The position numbers and the translations under genes were made by a program. The notes under the pieces are model-generated. The model worked only from the letters and a program-made list of their open reading frames with translations. It was not told the DNA's origin and did not search any database. A stretch of DNA of 28,731 nucleotides from an uncultured Chlamydiae bacterium (GTDB taxonomy: Bacteria; Chlamydiota; Chlamydiia; Chlamydiales; SM23-39), in contig CAISYW010000143.1 of NCBI GenBank assembly GCA_903889795.1, positions 1 to 28,731 of the forward strand, read 5' to 3'. Every line of letters starts with the position of its first letter. Within the stretch, counting starts at the first letter, position 1. Of the stretch, positions 1 through 8,427 are shown one piece after another.

Positions 1-64
1 CAAGCCGTTTCTCTGGAAAGAATAGCTCTTGTTCTATTCAGATTAATGTAATAAAATTCATTCT

Positions 65-1903
65 ATGAAATGGCTGTTTTTTTCTCTAATTAGACCTAAA
101 CGCATTCTTCGTCAGAGCTATAGACTCTATCGCCGCAAAGAGAAATCTCTCTCCGCGCCGCAAAAAGAAGAGATCCAATCTTTTTTGACCAACCTGCAAT
201 CAGCCATCATCCAAAAAGATTCTGAAAAGGCCCATCAAACAGCTCTTCTGCTCGAGGACGCCTCTCGCAAGCTGCTTACTAAAAATTCATGGGATCATCT
301 CCGCGATTTTTGCTCGGCCATGCTCTTTGCTCTCGTCGTCGCAATCGCCGTTCGCCAAATGTGGTTTGAGCTCTATCGGATTCCGAGCGGATCAATGCGC
401 CCGACTCTGAAAGAAGAAGATTTTCTTCTCGTATCCAAAACCGATTTCGGAATCAACACCGTTACTCGGACATCCCATTTCCATTTCGACCCAACTTTAG
501 TCAAGCGTGGCCAAATCGTCATTTTCTCGATCGATCAAATGGATGTCTCCGATCCCGATACAATGTATTTCTATCTCATTCCGGGTAAAAAGCAATTTGT
601 AAAACGCCTGATCGGAAAACCGGGAGACTCTGTATATTTTTATGGAGGAAGAATCTATGGCATCGATGCGGAAGGCCATGACTTAGTCGATCTGAGAGAA
701 AGCGATTGGATTCAACCGCTTGAACATATTCCTTTTATCCGATTCGACGGAAAACCCGACACCCCGACTGTTCCCAATAAAGGCATTTTTTCTCCCGTTG
801 TGTTCAATCAGATGAACGAGCCAATCGCAAGGCTGACATTTCAAGACTACGGTAAAATTACCGGTGAAATGCTCGTGCCGATGAAGAACTATTTCGATGC
901 CTGGGGTTTTAAAAATTTCGCCATGGCTCGGTTACTTACACCGGCAGACATCAAACAACTCTACAACAACCAATCTCAAGAGCTTCGCATAGCGCCTCTT
1001 TATTTGGAGCTGACACACCACCCCAGCTTGACCAATCCAGTTTTAGTACGAGATGAATATCGACGCTTGCGCCCCGATCTTTCAACAAGTGTATCGTTCA
1101 TTGAGCTCGATCAAGAAAATCTCGATGCCATTATGCGCCATATGATCACTTGCCGTTTCATAGTGAAGGATGGAATCGCCACACGCTATGGCTCCTCTTT
1201 TTATTCCACAACTTTTCTTCCGCACATTAAAAACGTCGAGAACGGAACCTACGAAATTCAAGATGGAAAAGCCTACCGCGTTTTATGGGGCGGTATCACC
1301 CTACGGCTTCCCGATGACCATCCCCTGCTGGCGACAGATCCAATGAATGTTCAGCTTTTATATAATCTCGGAATCGAGATGGATACCCATTTTACTCCCG
1401 CTCATCCATCAGGCCTCTTTTACCCCTCTCGATATGCCTATTTCCGCAATCACGATCTCTATTTGCTCGGCACACCCATTTTAAAACAAACCGATTCAAA
1501 CCTATCTCTTTATTTCCGGCGCGAACATCAAAAACAAGCAGCTTCAGCCAACTACTCTCCTTTCGAAGATATGGGTCCTCCTCTGACCGCGAATGGCCAG
1601 ATCGATGGTGATTTCATTCGAAAATATGGTTTGAAGGTCCCCGAAAAGATGTACTTAGTGCTCGGAGATAACCACGCCATGAGCGCCGACAGCCGTCACT
1701 TTGGCTTCGTTCCTCAGGACAATTTACGTGGAGGAGCTTGTTTGCTCATCTGGCCATTTGGCTCCCGATGGGGCCGCCTGCTTCAACCTGCAATCGCCCA
1801 CCTAACCATCCCCAATTTAACGATTTGGGTACTATTTGTATTAATATCCCTAGCCTATGCCACTTATATTCACCGTAAATATAATAAACCTCTAAAATTC
1901 TAA
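65..1903 (+). CDS. lepB: Signal peptidase I, chlamydial long form
   Basis: Membrane serine peptidase that removes signal peptides from Sec- and Tat-exported proteins on the outer face of the inner membrane. A hydrophobic segment at about residues 82-99 is followed at once by the catalytic box PSGSMRP (107-113), which places the nucleophile at Ser110. The general base is Lys180 in the VKRLIGKPGD box. The C-terminal box LGDNHAMSADSRHFG (533-547) is also intact. A second hydrophobic segment sits near the C-terminus (about 580-602). The 612 residues are roughly twice the E. coli enzyme because some 330 residues are inserted between the Lys box and the last box. From memory, the C. trachomatis enzyme (CT020) is similarly long, so the insertion is a lineage trait. 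The start is the first ATG of the frame; no convincing Shine-Dalgarno precedes it. Identity is secure; the role of the insertion is unknown. Confidence 0.95.
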   Translation: MKWLFFSLIRPKRILRQSYRLYRRKEKSLSAPQKEEIQSFLTNLQSAIIQKDSEKAHQTALLLEDASRKLLTKNSWDHLRDFCSAMLFALVVAIAVRQMWFELYRIPSGSMRPTLKEEDFLLVSKTDFGINTVTRTSHFHFDPTLVKRGQIVIFSIDQMDVSDPDTMYFYLIPGKKQFVKRLIGKPGDSVYFYGGRIYGIDAEGHDLVDLRESDWIQPLEHIPFIRFDGKPDTPTVPNKGIFSPVVFNQMNEPIARLTFQDYGKITGEMLVPMKNYFDAWGFKNFAMARLLTPADIKQLYNNQSQELRIAPLYLELTHHPSLTNPVLVRDEYRRLRPDLSTSVSFIELDQENLDAIMRHMITCRFIVKDGIATRYGSSFYSTTFLPHIKNVENGTYEIQDGKAYRVLWGGITLRLPDDHPLLATDPMNVQLLYNLGIEMDTHFTPAHPSGLFYPSRYAYFRNHDLYLLGTPILKQTDSNLSLYFRREHQKQAASANYSPFEDMGPPLTANGQIDGDFIRKYGLKVPEKMYLVLGDNHAMSADSRHFGFVPQDNLRGGACLLIWPFGSRWGRLLQPAIAHLTIPNLTIWVLFVLISLAYATYIHRKYNKPLKF

Positions 1904-1960
1904 AGACCTTACACACAACATCTTGGTTTTTATTGACTATAAAAAAGTTAGATAATTTCA

Positions 1961-1990
1961 TTGCAATATTAACAATAAATATTGTATAAT
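1961..1990 (+). promoter_or_regulatory. Candidate sigma-70/sigma-66 promoter for the 2018 gene
   Basis: TTGCAA (1961-1966) is followed after 18 bases by a perfect TATAAT (1985-1990). This lies in an AT-rich gap and would start transcription roughly 20 bases before the ATG at 2018. It implies that the 2018 gene is transcribed separately from lepB. The match is by eye only. Confidence 0.5.
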
Positions 1991-2017
1991 CTATTAAAAT
2001 AACACCATAGTTTAATT

Positions 2018-3787
2018 ATGAGCCAAGCATTAAATCCAATCAACGCTGTAGATACCACAGCAAAACCAAATAGCTTTCCATCAACACAACAACCCATACA
2101 TGCTGCTATCGGTGTTTTACAACAACAGCCTCTTGCGGTTGCTCTAGCTGACAAAACCAAATATACATTAATCTCACAAACACCCGGTTCAATTCGACGG
2201 GCTCAAGCAATTGCTATCTTGCCCATCACACTTAAGCTTCTCAAAATCATTGCCTTTATAGGGATTGCTGTAGGAATCACCTTTTTAATCGCTAATTTTG
2301 TGGTGTTTCCACCAATGTTATTCCCTTACATAGTATTAATAACCTTTCTCACCCTCTGTTTGATACATGTTATTTTGAAACAATGTCTGAAACGTCGAGA
2401 AAAAAGATTTCAGGGGGAAATGGCAATACAAATTTTTAAAGCATTGAGATTATTTACTACAGATCATTTCAAAAATATCGATATAAGCAATCTAGATCTT
2501 GTAATCACTGATTTAAAAATAGAGACAAAATGGAAAGGAATCCCGGAATTTAGAGAATTGATGAGATTGCTTTTATCTAAACGATCTTCATTATCCGACC
2601 TAAAAAGGTACAATGAACTTTATCGCTCGATTTTTAACGCAAACATCCAAGAATGGGCTACCGGTTCCGACTTGAAAAAACTCAGCGAGTTTCAGAAGTT
2701 TTTTCAAAAACTCGGAAGAGTCCAGGAACTGGACGTTGATGGATCCCCTGTATTTGAAAATTTGGGATCCGAAATGCTGGGCACATTTACAACGCCTACA
2801 AATATGCAAGAATTTAGCGATCTCTTTAAGAAAATGTTCAAACACCCTCCCATAGGAACCTTTCATAAAGATGGCGGCCTTAAATTAAGAGGAATCTGGT
2901 GGGGACTATTTCATACCAAGCAACTTTGCAAGAGCCTCCAATCTAAAGTTCTGGGAGTCCGGCACGACCAAAGCTTCTTATGCGGCCTTTCCAGTCGTGT
3001 CCTCAAAATAGGTAAAGTTTGGATCATGAGAGCGGACGGAATTTTCAATCCGCAAAAACAAATGACTTTCATTGAATTGCAAACCGATCCAAATACCCAC
3101 ATGCACATACATAATCTCCAGAGTCGCACCAAAGCAGAAAATGCTCGGCGCGAACATTGGGACGAAAGCGTTCCCAGCGGCACCAATCTGACCACATCCA
3201 GCACTTCTGTGAATGGTCCAACCTGGAAATCAGAAGAAGCTCCTGGATCCACAGTTGCTGAATATCTCGACTGGTATGAAACGGAAGGAATAAAGACAAC
3301 TGTCGCTAAAAAAGAAGAACAAAAAGCAAACGTCAATCTTGAAATCTGGAAAGAAGCGATAGCTATGGCAAAAACAGCTTTTGCAGGTGTCATTCCGAAT
3401 ACAAAAGATTCAAGACGAATGTTGCAATTCGGCGTCCAGACATTTGTCACTCAATTGGAGCAAAAAAAAGGAGATCTGGCCATTCCAGATGGTAGAGAAG
3501 GTTTTTATCTCTCGCCATGCGTACAGATGGTTGATCGCGGCGCAACGATTGAAACGATGATGGCCATTTTATCTTTATTAGAAGAGGGTGTATTATTTAA
3601 TGATCAAAAAATTAAGTCTCTCGCTGGTTTACTTATGTCAGGAATCTTACTCGAGGGAAGAGCACCAAACAAAGAGCGCTATCAACCACTTCTCGATATG
3701 CTGGATTTCATTGCAAAGGATCCTGTTGCTTTTACCAAAGCACTAACCCAAAAACCAGAACCTCCGCTCGTGGCGGAAGCTCAATAA
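2018..3787 (+). CDS. Putative inclusion-membrane (Inc-like) protein with bilobed membrane hairpin
   Basis: A 589-residue protein with no enzyme motif I recognise. The first 60 residues are polar and rich in Gln, Pro and Thr. Two hydrophobic stretches follow close together (about 73-97 and 100-121), separated only by a short Pro-containing turn, and then a basic run (KQCLKRREKR, 121-130). The remaining 460 residues are soluble-looking. This paired-helix hairpin is the defining layout of chlamydial Inc proteins, which are secreted by the type III system and inserted in the inclusion membrane with both ends facing the host cytosol. Base composition is visibly more AT-rich than in the flanking genes, as is common for lineage-specific effectors. 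The gene stands alone, with its own promoter and an inverted repeat downstream. An ordinary two-pass inner-membrane protein is the alternative. Inc status is inferred from topology only. Confidence 0.6.
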   Translation: MSQALNPINAVDTTAKPNSFPSTQQPIHAAIGVLQQQPLAVALADKTKYTLISQTPGSIRRAQAIAILPITLKLLKIIAFIGIAVGITFLIANFVVFPPMLFPYIVLITFLTLCLIHVILKQCLKRREKRFQGEMAIQIFKALRLFTTDHFKNIDISNLDLVITDLKIETKWKGIPEFRELMRLLLSKRSSLSDLKRYNELYRSIFNANIQEWATGSDLKKLSEFQKFFQKLGRVQELDVDGSPVFENLGSEMLGTFTTPTNMQEFSDLFKKMFKHPPIGTFHKDGGLKLRGIWWGLFHTKQLCKSLQSKVLGVRHDQSFLCGLSSRVLKIGKVWIMRADGIFNPQKQMTFIELQTDPNTHMHIHNLQSRTKAENARREHWDESVPSGTNLTTSSTSVNGPTWKSEEAPGSTVAEYLDWYETEGIKTTVAKKEEQKANVNLEIWKEAIAMAKTAFAGVIPNTKDSRRMLQFGVQTFVTQLEQKKGDLAIPDGREGFYLSPCVQMVDRGATIETMMAILSLLEEGVLFNDQKIKSLAGLLMSGILLEGRAPNKERYQPLLDMLDFIAKDPVAFTKALTQKPEPPLVAEAQ

Positions 3788-3821
3788 CCAGAACAACTCA
3801 GCACCATAATTTCATCAGCTA

Positions 3822-3862
3822 TTATTTTGTCTTTGCTCCCAAGAGCTGCAAACGATAAAATA
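3822..3862 (+). terminator. Imperfect inverted repeat after the 2018 gene
   Basis: TTATTTTGTCTTTGC (3822-3836 region) pairs imperfectly with GCAAACGATAAAATAA (3847-3862), with one G-T pair and one bulged base, about 35 bases after the stop codon at 3785-3787. The stem ends in A/T pairs, so a weak terminator is possible, but no separate run of T follows the right arm. Confidence 0.3.
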
Positions 3863-3873
3863 AACTATTCTGC

Positions 3874-3891
3874 GCCAAATGATGATTTGGC
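3874..3891 (+). promoter_or_regulatory. Perfect 7-bp hairpin upstream of cdaA
   Basis: GCCAAAT (3874-3880), a GATG loop and ATTTGGC (3885-3891) form a perfect stem-loop ending 33 bases before the cdaA ATG. It may lie in the operon leader as an RNA structure, or act as a DNA operator, or help terminate the upstream transcript. No T-run follows directly, so I do not call it a terminator. Confidence 0.3.
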
Positions 3892-3924
3892 CTGAAGCTG
3901 CTGAACCTTTTTGGTAATGATGAA

Positions 3925-4725
3925 ATGCTCGAAATCTTTCATACCATCACTCCTTTCATCGAAGTCTTGATCATTTCAATCATGCTCAATTACCTGCTCT
4001 CTTTTTTCTGGAAAACAAAATCGATGGATCTCGTACTGGGGTTCTTTGCGTTCTTTTTCATTCTCATTACTTCGAGCTGGTTCAACCTACCCGTTCTTCA
4101 TAAGATCATGATTTTAATCGGCAATGTCGCTGTCATTGCGGTTTTGATCATCTTTCAACCGGAACTGCGTGTCGCGCTCTCCAAACTTAGCCTGAAAAAT
4201 CGACGCTATCGCGACATCAACGAATTTGACAAATTCCTCGACCAATTGGCCACCTCCGTCTATCGAATGTCGGAAAAAAGGGTCGGCGCCATTATCGCGC
4301 TCGAAAACGAAGATTCTTTGCAGGAATATGCCCAAAAGGCAATCATCATCAATGCTGAATTTTCACCGGAACTCCTCGAAACGATCTTCGCTGTTAATAC
4401 GCCTTTGCACGATGGTGCGGTCATCTTGCGCGACCGCGTATTAATGGCATCATCCGTCATTTTGCCTCTGTCCGAAGATAATTCACAGTTGGCGAAATCG
4501 ATGGGAACGCGCCACCGAGCCGGTTTGGGACTCAGCCATTCAACCGATGCTCTCGTGATCGTCATATCCGAAGAGAGCGGAAAAGTTTCAATCGCCCGTG
4601 AAGGAATCATGACGCGGGGGATTAAAATCGATCGCTTTAAAGGGATTATCCGCAGCATCTTTAATCCCCCGATACATGGCAAACTACAAACGAAATTTAA
4701 CCTCTTCGAGTGGCTGAAACGATGA
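3925..4725 (+). CDS. cdaA: Diadenylate cyclase CdaA (YbbP/DacA), c-di-AMP synthase
   Basis: Condenses two ATP into cyclic di-AMP, a second messenger linked to osmotic and envelope homeostasis and, in infected cells, sensed by host STING. Three hydrophobic segments at about residues 10-28, 33-55 and 57-77 anchor the enzyme in the inner membrane. The DisA_N cyclase domain follows, with the diagnostic LHDGAVIL (DGA at 163-165) and GTRHRAGLG (RHR at 196-198) motifs, both intact. The length of 266 residues is typical. It heads a tight operon, and the next gene, a YbbR-type partner, overlaps it by four bases. From memory, C. trachomatis has the same pair (CT012/CT011). Of three nearby ATGs, only the one at 3925 is in the correct frame. 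Confidence 0.95.
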   Translation: MLEIFHTITPFIEVLIISIMLNYLLSFFWKTKSMDLVLGFFAFFFILITSSWFNLPVLHKIMILIGNVAVIAVLIIFQPELRVALSKLSLKNRRYRDINEFDKFLDQLATSVYRMSEKRVGAIIALENEDSLQEYAQKAIIINAEFSPELLETIFAVNTPLHDGAVILRDRVLMASSVILPLSEDNSQLAKSMGTRHRAGLGLSHSTDALVIVISEESGKVSIAREGIMTRGIKIDRFKGIIRSIFNPPIHGKLQTKFNLFEWLKR

Positions 4726-5963
4726 AAACATTGATTATGCGGCTCTTCATCGACAACTGGCAGCGTAAATTATTTTCCGTCATTTTGGCGATGATCATCT
4801 GGATTGCCATCAGCCTCTCCATGACCGTAACTAAAATCATCTCGAATATTCCTGTGCGCGCCATCAATCTGGAAAAGGAAAAGACCATCGAAGGCATGCA
4901 AGTCAATGGAATCCTCAATAAACGGATCATATTGACAATCACCGGAAATAAAACCGCGATGGACGAATTGACGAGCAAGGATCTCGAAGTTGTCATCGAT
5001 GCGCAGGGCAAAAACGACCAATGGATCGCCTCAATTTCGAAAAAAAACCTCATCAGTTTACACCCCGATCTGGATATCTCCAAAATGATCAGCCGCGTGG
5101 CTCCTTATGATATGATCATCAAACAGAGCAAGCTCGTCACAGAAAAGATCCCCGTTCGCGTCACCCAGCCCATCGGCGAAGCTCCCAAAGGATACAAGTT
5201 TCTTGACGTCTGGCCCTACCTTCTCTACGTAACCGTCACAGGCCCCGAGGAAGCGGTTAAACGATTAAAATCCCGCGGTCTCACCTTGACGTTCAATCTG
5301 AGCGATATCTCGAAAGACGAGCTCGAAAGAATTCAATCATCAAAAAAACAGCCCACGGATGAAGTAAGCTTTTTCGTGCCGAGCTCCTGGAAAAAAGTCA
5401 ACCTTCCCATGCTATCGGACGCATCCATCGAAATTGATGATCCTCAAAGCAAAGGGCTCAGAATCGACTTTTCCCGCCAAGACCTGATTCCTCTCGATGG
5501 ATCCATCCCGATCACCGTATTTTTTCCTCCTAAATTCAGCTCAACACTGAACCCTGAAACATATACCCTTGCCACCAATGACTTCATCGTCAAGAAAAAT
5601 GGCGTAAAGATGATCAATTTCCCCCTTTATGCATCCGGCGTCAGCCAACTCTTTGCCGAAATCGTCAAAGATATGATTCAAGTCGTGGTGATCGCCTACC
5701 CTAAAAGCGAACGCGATACTCTCCTATGGAACGCGCAATTTATCTACCCCCATGAACTCGAGGATCGCTATGTCGCCCGAATCATGTCCGACGCGAATGA
5801 TGAAAATGAGGACGTACAGCCGCATTTACGCGAAGAATATCTACGCAATCGCTTTCGTAGTTACATGAATCGGTTTCGCCTTTATACTCCGCAAAATAAA
5901 AAGCTGGTCTTGCAAATCGAGCTCCAAGCAAATACCATTACCGTCACACCGCAAAATCATTGA
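4722..5963 (+). CDS. cdaR: YbbR-domain protein CdaR, partner of CdaA
   Basis: Membrane-anchored protein expected to bind and modulate CdaA outside the cytoplasm. One N-terminal hydrophobic segment (about residues 17-35) is followed by beta-rich YbbR-like repeats. A typical stretch is KIPVRVTQPIGEAPKGYKF followed by YVTVTGPEEAVKRL. I place the start at ATG 4722, which overlaps the cdaA stop as ATGA, the usual sign of translational coupling. A GTG at 4710 would add only four residues. This gives 413 residues. The C-terminal 120 residues, from about LLWNAQFIYPHELEDR onward, do not look like YbbR repeats; they are charged and may be lineage-specific. In Firmicutes the third gene is usually glmM. 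Here it is a glycosyltransferase. Confidence 0.85.
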   Translation: MKTLIMRLFIDNWQRKLFSVILAMIIWIAISLSMTVTKIISNIPVRAINLEKEKTIEGMQVNGILNKRIILTITGNKTAMDELTSKDLEVVIDAQGKNDQWIASISKKNLISLHPDLDISKMISRVAPYDMIIKQSKLVTEKIPVRVTQPIGEAPKGYKFLDVWPYLLYVTVTGPEEAVKRLKSRGLTLTFNLSDISKDELERIQSSKKQPTDEVSFFVPSSWKKVNLPMLSDASIEIDDPQSKGLRIDFSRQDLIPLDGSIPITVFFPPKFSSTLNPETYTLATNDFIVKKNGVKMINFPLYASGVSQLFAEIVKDMIQVVVIAYPKSERDTLLWNAQFIYPHELEDRYVARIMSDANDENEDVQPHLREEYLRNRFRSYMNRFRLYTPQNKKLVLQIELQANTITVTPQNH

Positions 5964-5981
5964 TCGAGAAATCGGCTGGCT

Positions 5982-7133
5982 ATGCAGATTGTATTATTAA
6001 AATCGCAGGTCGCTCAACATGGCGGATTGGAAAAATACGCCTCCCGAATCGCTCAAGGCTTTCTCAATAAAGGGATGAAAGTCTCCATCCTGACGACAGG
6101 GAAACAGAGAGACTCGCTTCATCCTCCCAAAGTCACTGTCCACTCCGTTAAAACCTGCCGATGGCCCGCCTTTTGGCGTATGGAGCAGTTTGACCGTTTT
6201 GTTCAGAGCTATTTACAAAAGAATCCGACTCATATTGTCTTCGGCATGGATCGCAACCGCTACCAAACCCATTACCGCGCCGGCAATGGCGTCCACGCCG
6301 CATTTTTACAGAGCCGCGCTGATACCGAAGGGTGGATCAAACAATTATCCTTTAAAATTAACCCGCTACATATTAAAATCTTACAGCTTGAAAAAGCAGC
6401 ATTTGAAAATCCGGCTCTTCAAAAATTATATGCGAATTCGCATATGGTGCGTCGCGAAATCCTCAACTATTATCGGATCGATCCCGTCAAGATTGAGGTG
6501 ATTCACAATGGCGTTGAATGGCAAGAGATGGAAAAGGATTTTAAAGAATGGTCTTCCTGTAAAGAGAAAGCCGCCATCGAGCGCAAACTCGATCCACATG
6601 TTTTTCATTTTCTCTTCATCGGCAACGGTTATTTACGCAAGGGTCTCAAACAACTGATGTATGCTCTGGCGCTGCTTAGAGGTAAAGAATTTCATCTTTC
6701 AGTTATCGGCAAAGACAATCACTGGGAAGATTACGCATCTCTGGCTGCAAAATTGAATATTCAAAACCGCGTTACTTTTTTTGGTCCTCAAAAAGAGATC
6801 CGTCCCTTCTACCAGATCGCCGACGCATTGGTCATTCCTTCATTCTACGATCCCTTTGCAAACGTCACCGTTGAGGCTTTGGCAATGGGTCTTTTCGTCA
6901 TCTCTTCAAAATCCAACGGCGGCCATGAAATTCTCACCCCGCAAAATGGGACAGTGATTTCTGATCTGCTCGATCGCAGCTCGGTGGCTGAATCATTATC
7001 GACCGCTCTGATGCATCCAAAAACGGCTGACAGCTCAGAGCAAATCCGTCAGAGCGTGCAACATTTGGATTTTTCTCGCCAAATGAACCTTCTCATCAAT
7101 TCCTGTCTTTCCCAAGATCGCTATGGATCGTGA
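5982..7133 (+). CDS. GT4-family (GT-B fold) glycosyltransferase, WaaG-like
   Basis: Likely transfers a sugar from a nucleotide-sugar donor to LPS core or another glycan acceptor at the cytoplasmic face of the inner membrane. The N-terminal HGGLEKYASRIAQGF stretch (about 13-27) is the usual acceptor-side start of the family. The central LPS-core WaaG-like pattern, FERATF-type then LxxNS, appears here as LQLEKAAFENPALQ and LYANSHMVRREI. GNGYLRKG (214-221) carries the Arg/Lys pair that binds donor phosphates. The C-terminal DPFANVTVE places Asp290 where the classical EX7E motif has its first Glu, with Glu298 as the second. The length of 383 residues is normal. The gene lies 18 bases after cdaR and overlaps the lipid A acyltransferase by 11 bases, which suggests an LPS role. 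Sugar and acceptor cannot be read from sequence. Confidence 0.8.
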   Translation: MQIVLLKSQVAQHGGLEKYASRIAQGFLNKGMKVSILTTGKQRDSLHPPKVTVHSVKTCRWPAFWRMEQFDRFVQSYLQKNPTHIVFGMDRNRYQTHYRAGNGVHAAFLQSRADTEGWIKQLSFKINPLHIKILQLEKAAFENPALQKLYANSHMVRREILNYYRIDPVKIEVIHNGVEWQEMEKDFKEWSSCKEKAAIERKLDPHVFHFLFIGNGYLRKGLKQLMYALALLRGKEFHLSVIGKDNHWEDYASLAAKLNIQNRVTFFGPQKEIRPFYQIADALVIPSFYDPFANVTVEALAMGLFVISSKSNGGHEILTPQNGTVISDLLDRSSVAESLSTALMHPKTADSSEQIRQSVQHLDFSRQMNLLINSCLSQDRYGS

Positions 7134-8427
7134 ACAGTGGGGCTATTTTTTCATACGAACTCTCGCTGCGCCCTTTCAATGGATGCCCTACACTTGGCTG
7201 CACAGGATCGGCCGCGTAATCGGAAAGATCGCTTTCTATTGCATGAGAGACTATCGCAAACGTTCGCTCAGCAATCTGGCTCTTGCCACAGATTTGCAGC
7301 TCAAATCAGAAAAACAGCTCGTGCGCATTGCCAAAAAATCCTTTGAAAATCTCGCGATCAATGTTTTGGAATATCCGCGCTTTGCACGCGAAACCGACTT
7401 TTCACAAGTAATTCAGTGTGAAAACCCCGAGACAGCCGACGCGCTCTACCAGAGCGGCCAGGGGATTATCTTTTTCTGCGGTCATCTTTCAAATTGGGAA
7501 GCTCTCTTTCTCGACGGAACACAACGCATGAACGGCATTGCGATTGGCAAATCGATCAAAAACAAGCGCCTCTATCGCTGGATTGTCTCCATTCGAGAGA
7601 AAAATGGCGGCAGGATCATCGCCCCGCGCAATGCGGTCAAAGAGGGACTGCGCGCTTTAAGAAAAGGGGTCTTCATGGGCATTGTCGGCGATCAGGGAAT
7701 GCCCGACAGCGGTTATTCATTCCCCTTTCTCGGTCGGCGAGCATGGACAACGACAGCTCCCGCACTGCTCGCCTATAAAACCCGCTGCCCGATTATCGTC
7801 GCGACAACAAGGCGCGTAAAAGGCGGCTACCGCATCCGCTATTCAGATCCCATCTGGCCCAATCTCGAAGAGCCTCTCGACAAGGAAACCATACGGATGA
7901 TGGATCAATCGCTGACCATTTTGCAAGAGAGCATCAAAGAATCGCCGGGCGAGTGGCTTTGGCAGCACAATCGCTGGAAACAGCAAACGCCCCAAATTAT
8001 TTATAAGCGCTTTCGCAAGGATTGCATCTGCATCATCTTGCCGAAAGATCCGGATAAGTTCGCCGCGATCCAACCCCACCTCGCCACTTTGAAACAGATC
8101 TATCCGTTGGACTTTCTATTTCTTCTTGTGCCGGATTGTTTCAAAAACGCCCCGCTCATTCCTGTGGATGAGATCATTTATTACAATGAGCCTAAAGAGA
8201 TTTTGCTCCGAGACTATCGCTTCAAGCTGATCTTCAACTTCTCAACCTATCCGGCCGCGAAACACTATGAGAAACTAAGCGCCTTTGAAGTTCTCGATAT
8301 GTCGGATCTGCTCGAACTGGCAGCTCCACGCCTGCTTCCGGCTCAGCAGCATGATTTTTCTGAAATCTTAAAACGAGCCCTCTGCCGTCCCGGCACAATC
8401 TGGAACCCCGAGCCTGTTCATGAATAA
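7123..8427 (+). CDS. htrB: Lipid A biosynthesis acyltransferase, LpxL/HtrB family
   Basis: Adds a secondary acyl chain to the lipid A precursor at the inner membrane. The catalytic HX4E motif is present as HLSNWE (His121 to Glu126), followed by the family blocks MGIVGDQGMPDSG and FLGRRAWTTTAPALLAYKT. PGEWLWQHNRWKQQTP marks the end of the acyltransferase core near residue 285. An extra 140-residue C-terminal part follows (ICIILPKDPDKFAAIQ to the end). It has alternating beta/alpha character but no motif I can name. My recollection is that chlamydial HtrB (CT010) is also about 450 residues, so the extension is probably a clade feature. The gene overlaps the upstream glycosyltransferase by 11 bases and rsmE by 8, so the block is surely one transcript. 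Confidence 0.88.
   Translation: MDREQWGYFFIRTLAAPFQWMPYTWLHRIGRVIGKIAFYCMRDYRKRSLSNLALATDLQLKSEKQLVRIAKKSFENLAINVLEYPRFARETDFSQVIQCENPETADALYQSGQGIIFFCGHLSNWEALFLDGTQRMNGIAIGKSIKNKRLYRWIVSIREKNGGRIIAPRNAVKEGLRALRKGVFMGIVGDQGMPDSGYSFPFLGRRAWTTTAPALLAYKTRCPIIVATTRRVKGGYRIRYSDPIWPNLEEPLDKETIRMMDQSLTILQESIKESPGEWLWQHNRWKQQTPQIIYKRFRKDCICIILPKDPDKFAAIQPHLATLKQIYPLDFLFLLVPDCFKNAPLIPVDEIIYYNEPKEILLRDYRFKLIFNFSTYPAAKHYEKLSAFEVLDMSDLLELAAPRLLPAQQHDFSEILKRALCRPGTIWNPEPVHE

Noticed and set aside
1..51. Possible 3' end of an upstream plus-strand gene
   Set aside because: Two frames are open from the edge to stops at 23-25 and 49-51, but 7 to 16 residues are too few to recognise. A GAATAG/CTATTC dyad (20-25 with 34-39) could be its terminator.
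2911..3450. Minus-strand open frame of 179 codons inside the Inc-like gene
   Set aside because: It lies fully within a well-supported gene with promoter and start, its translation is Cys/Phe-rich without motifs, and it has no ribosome site.
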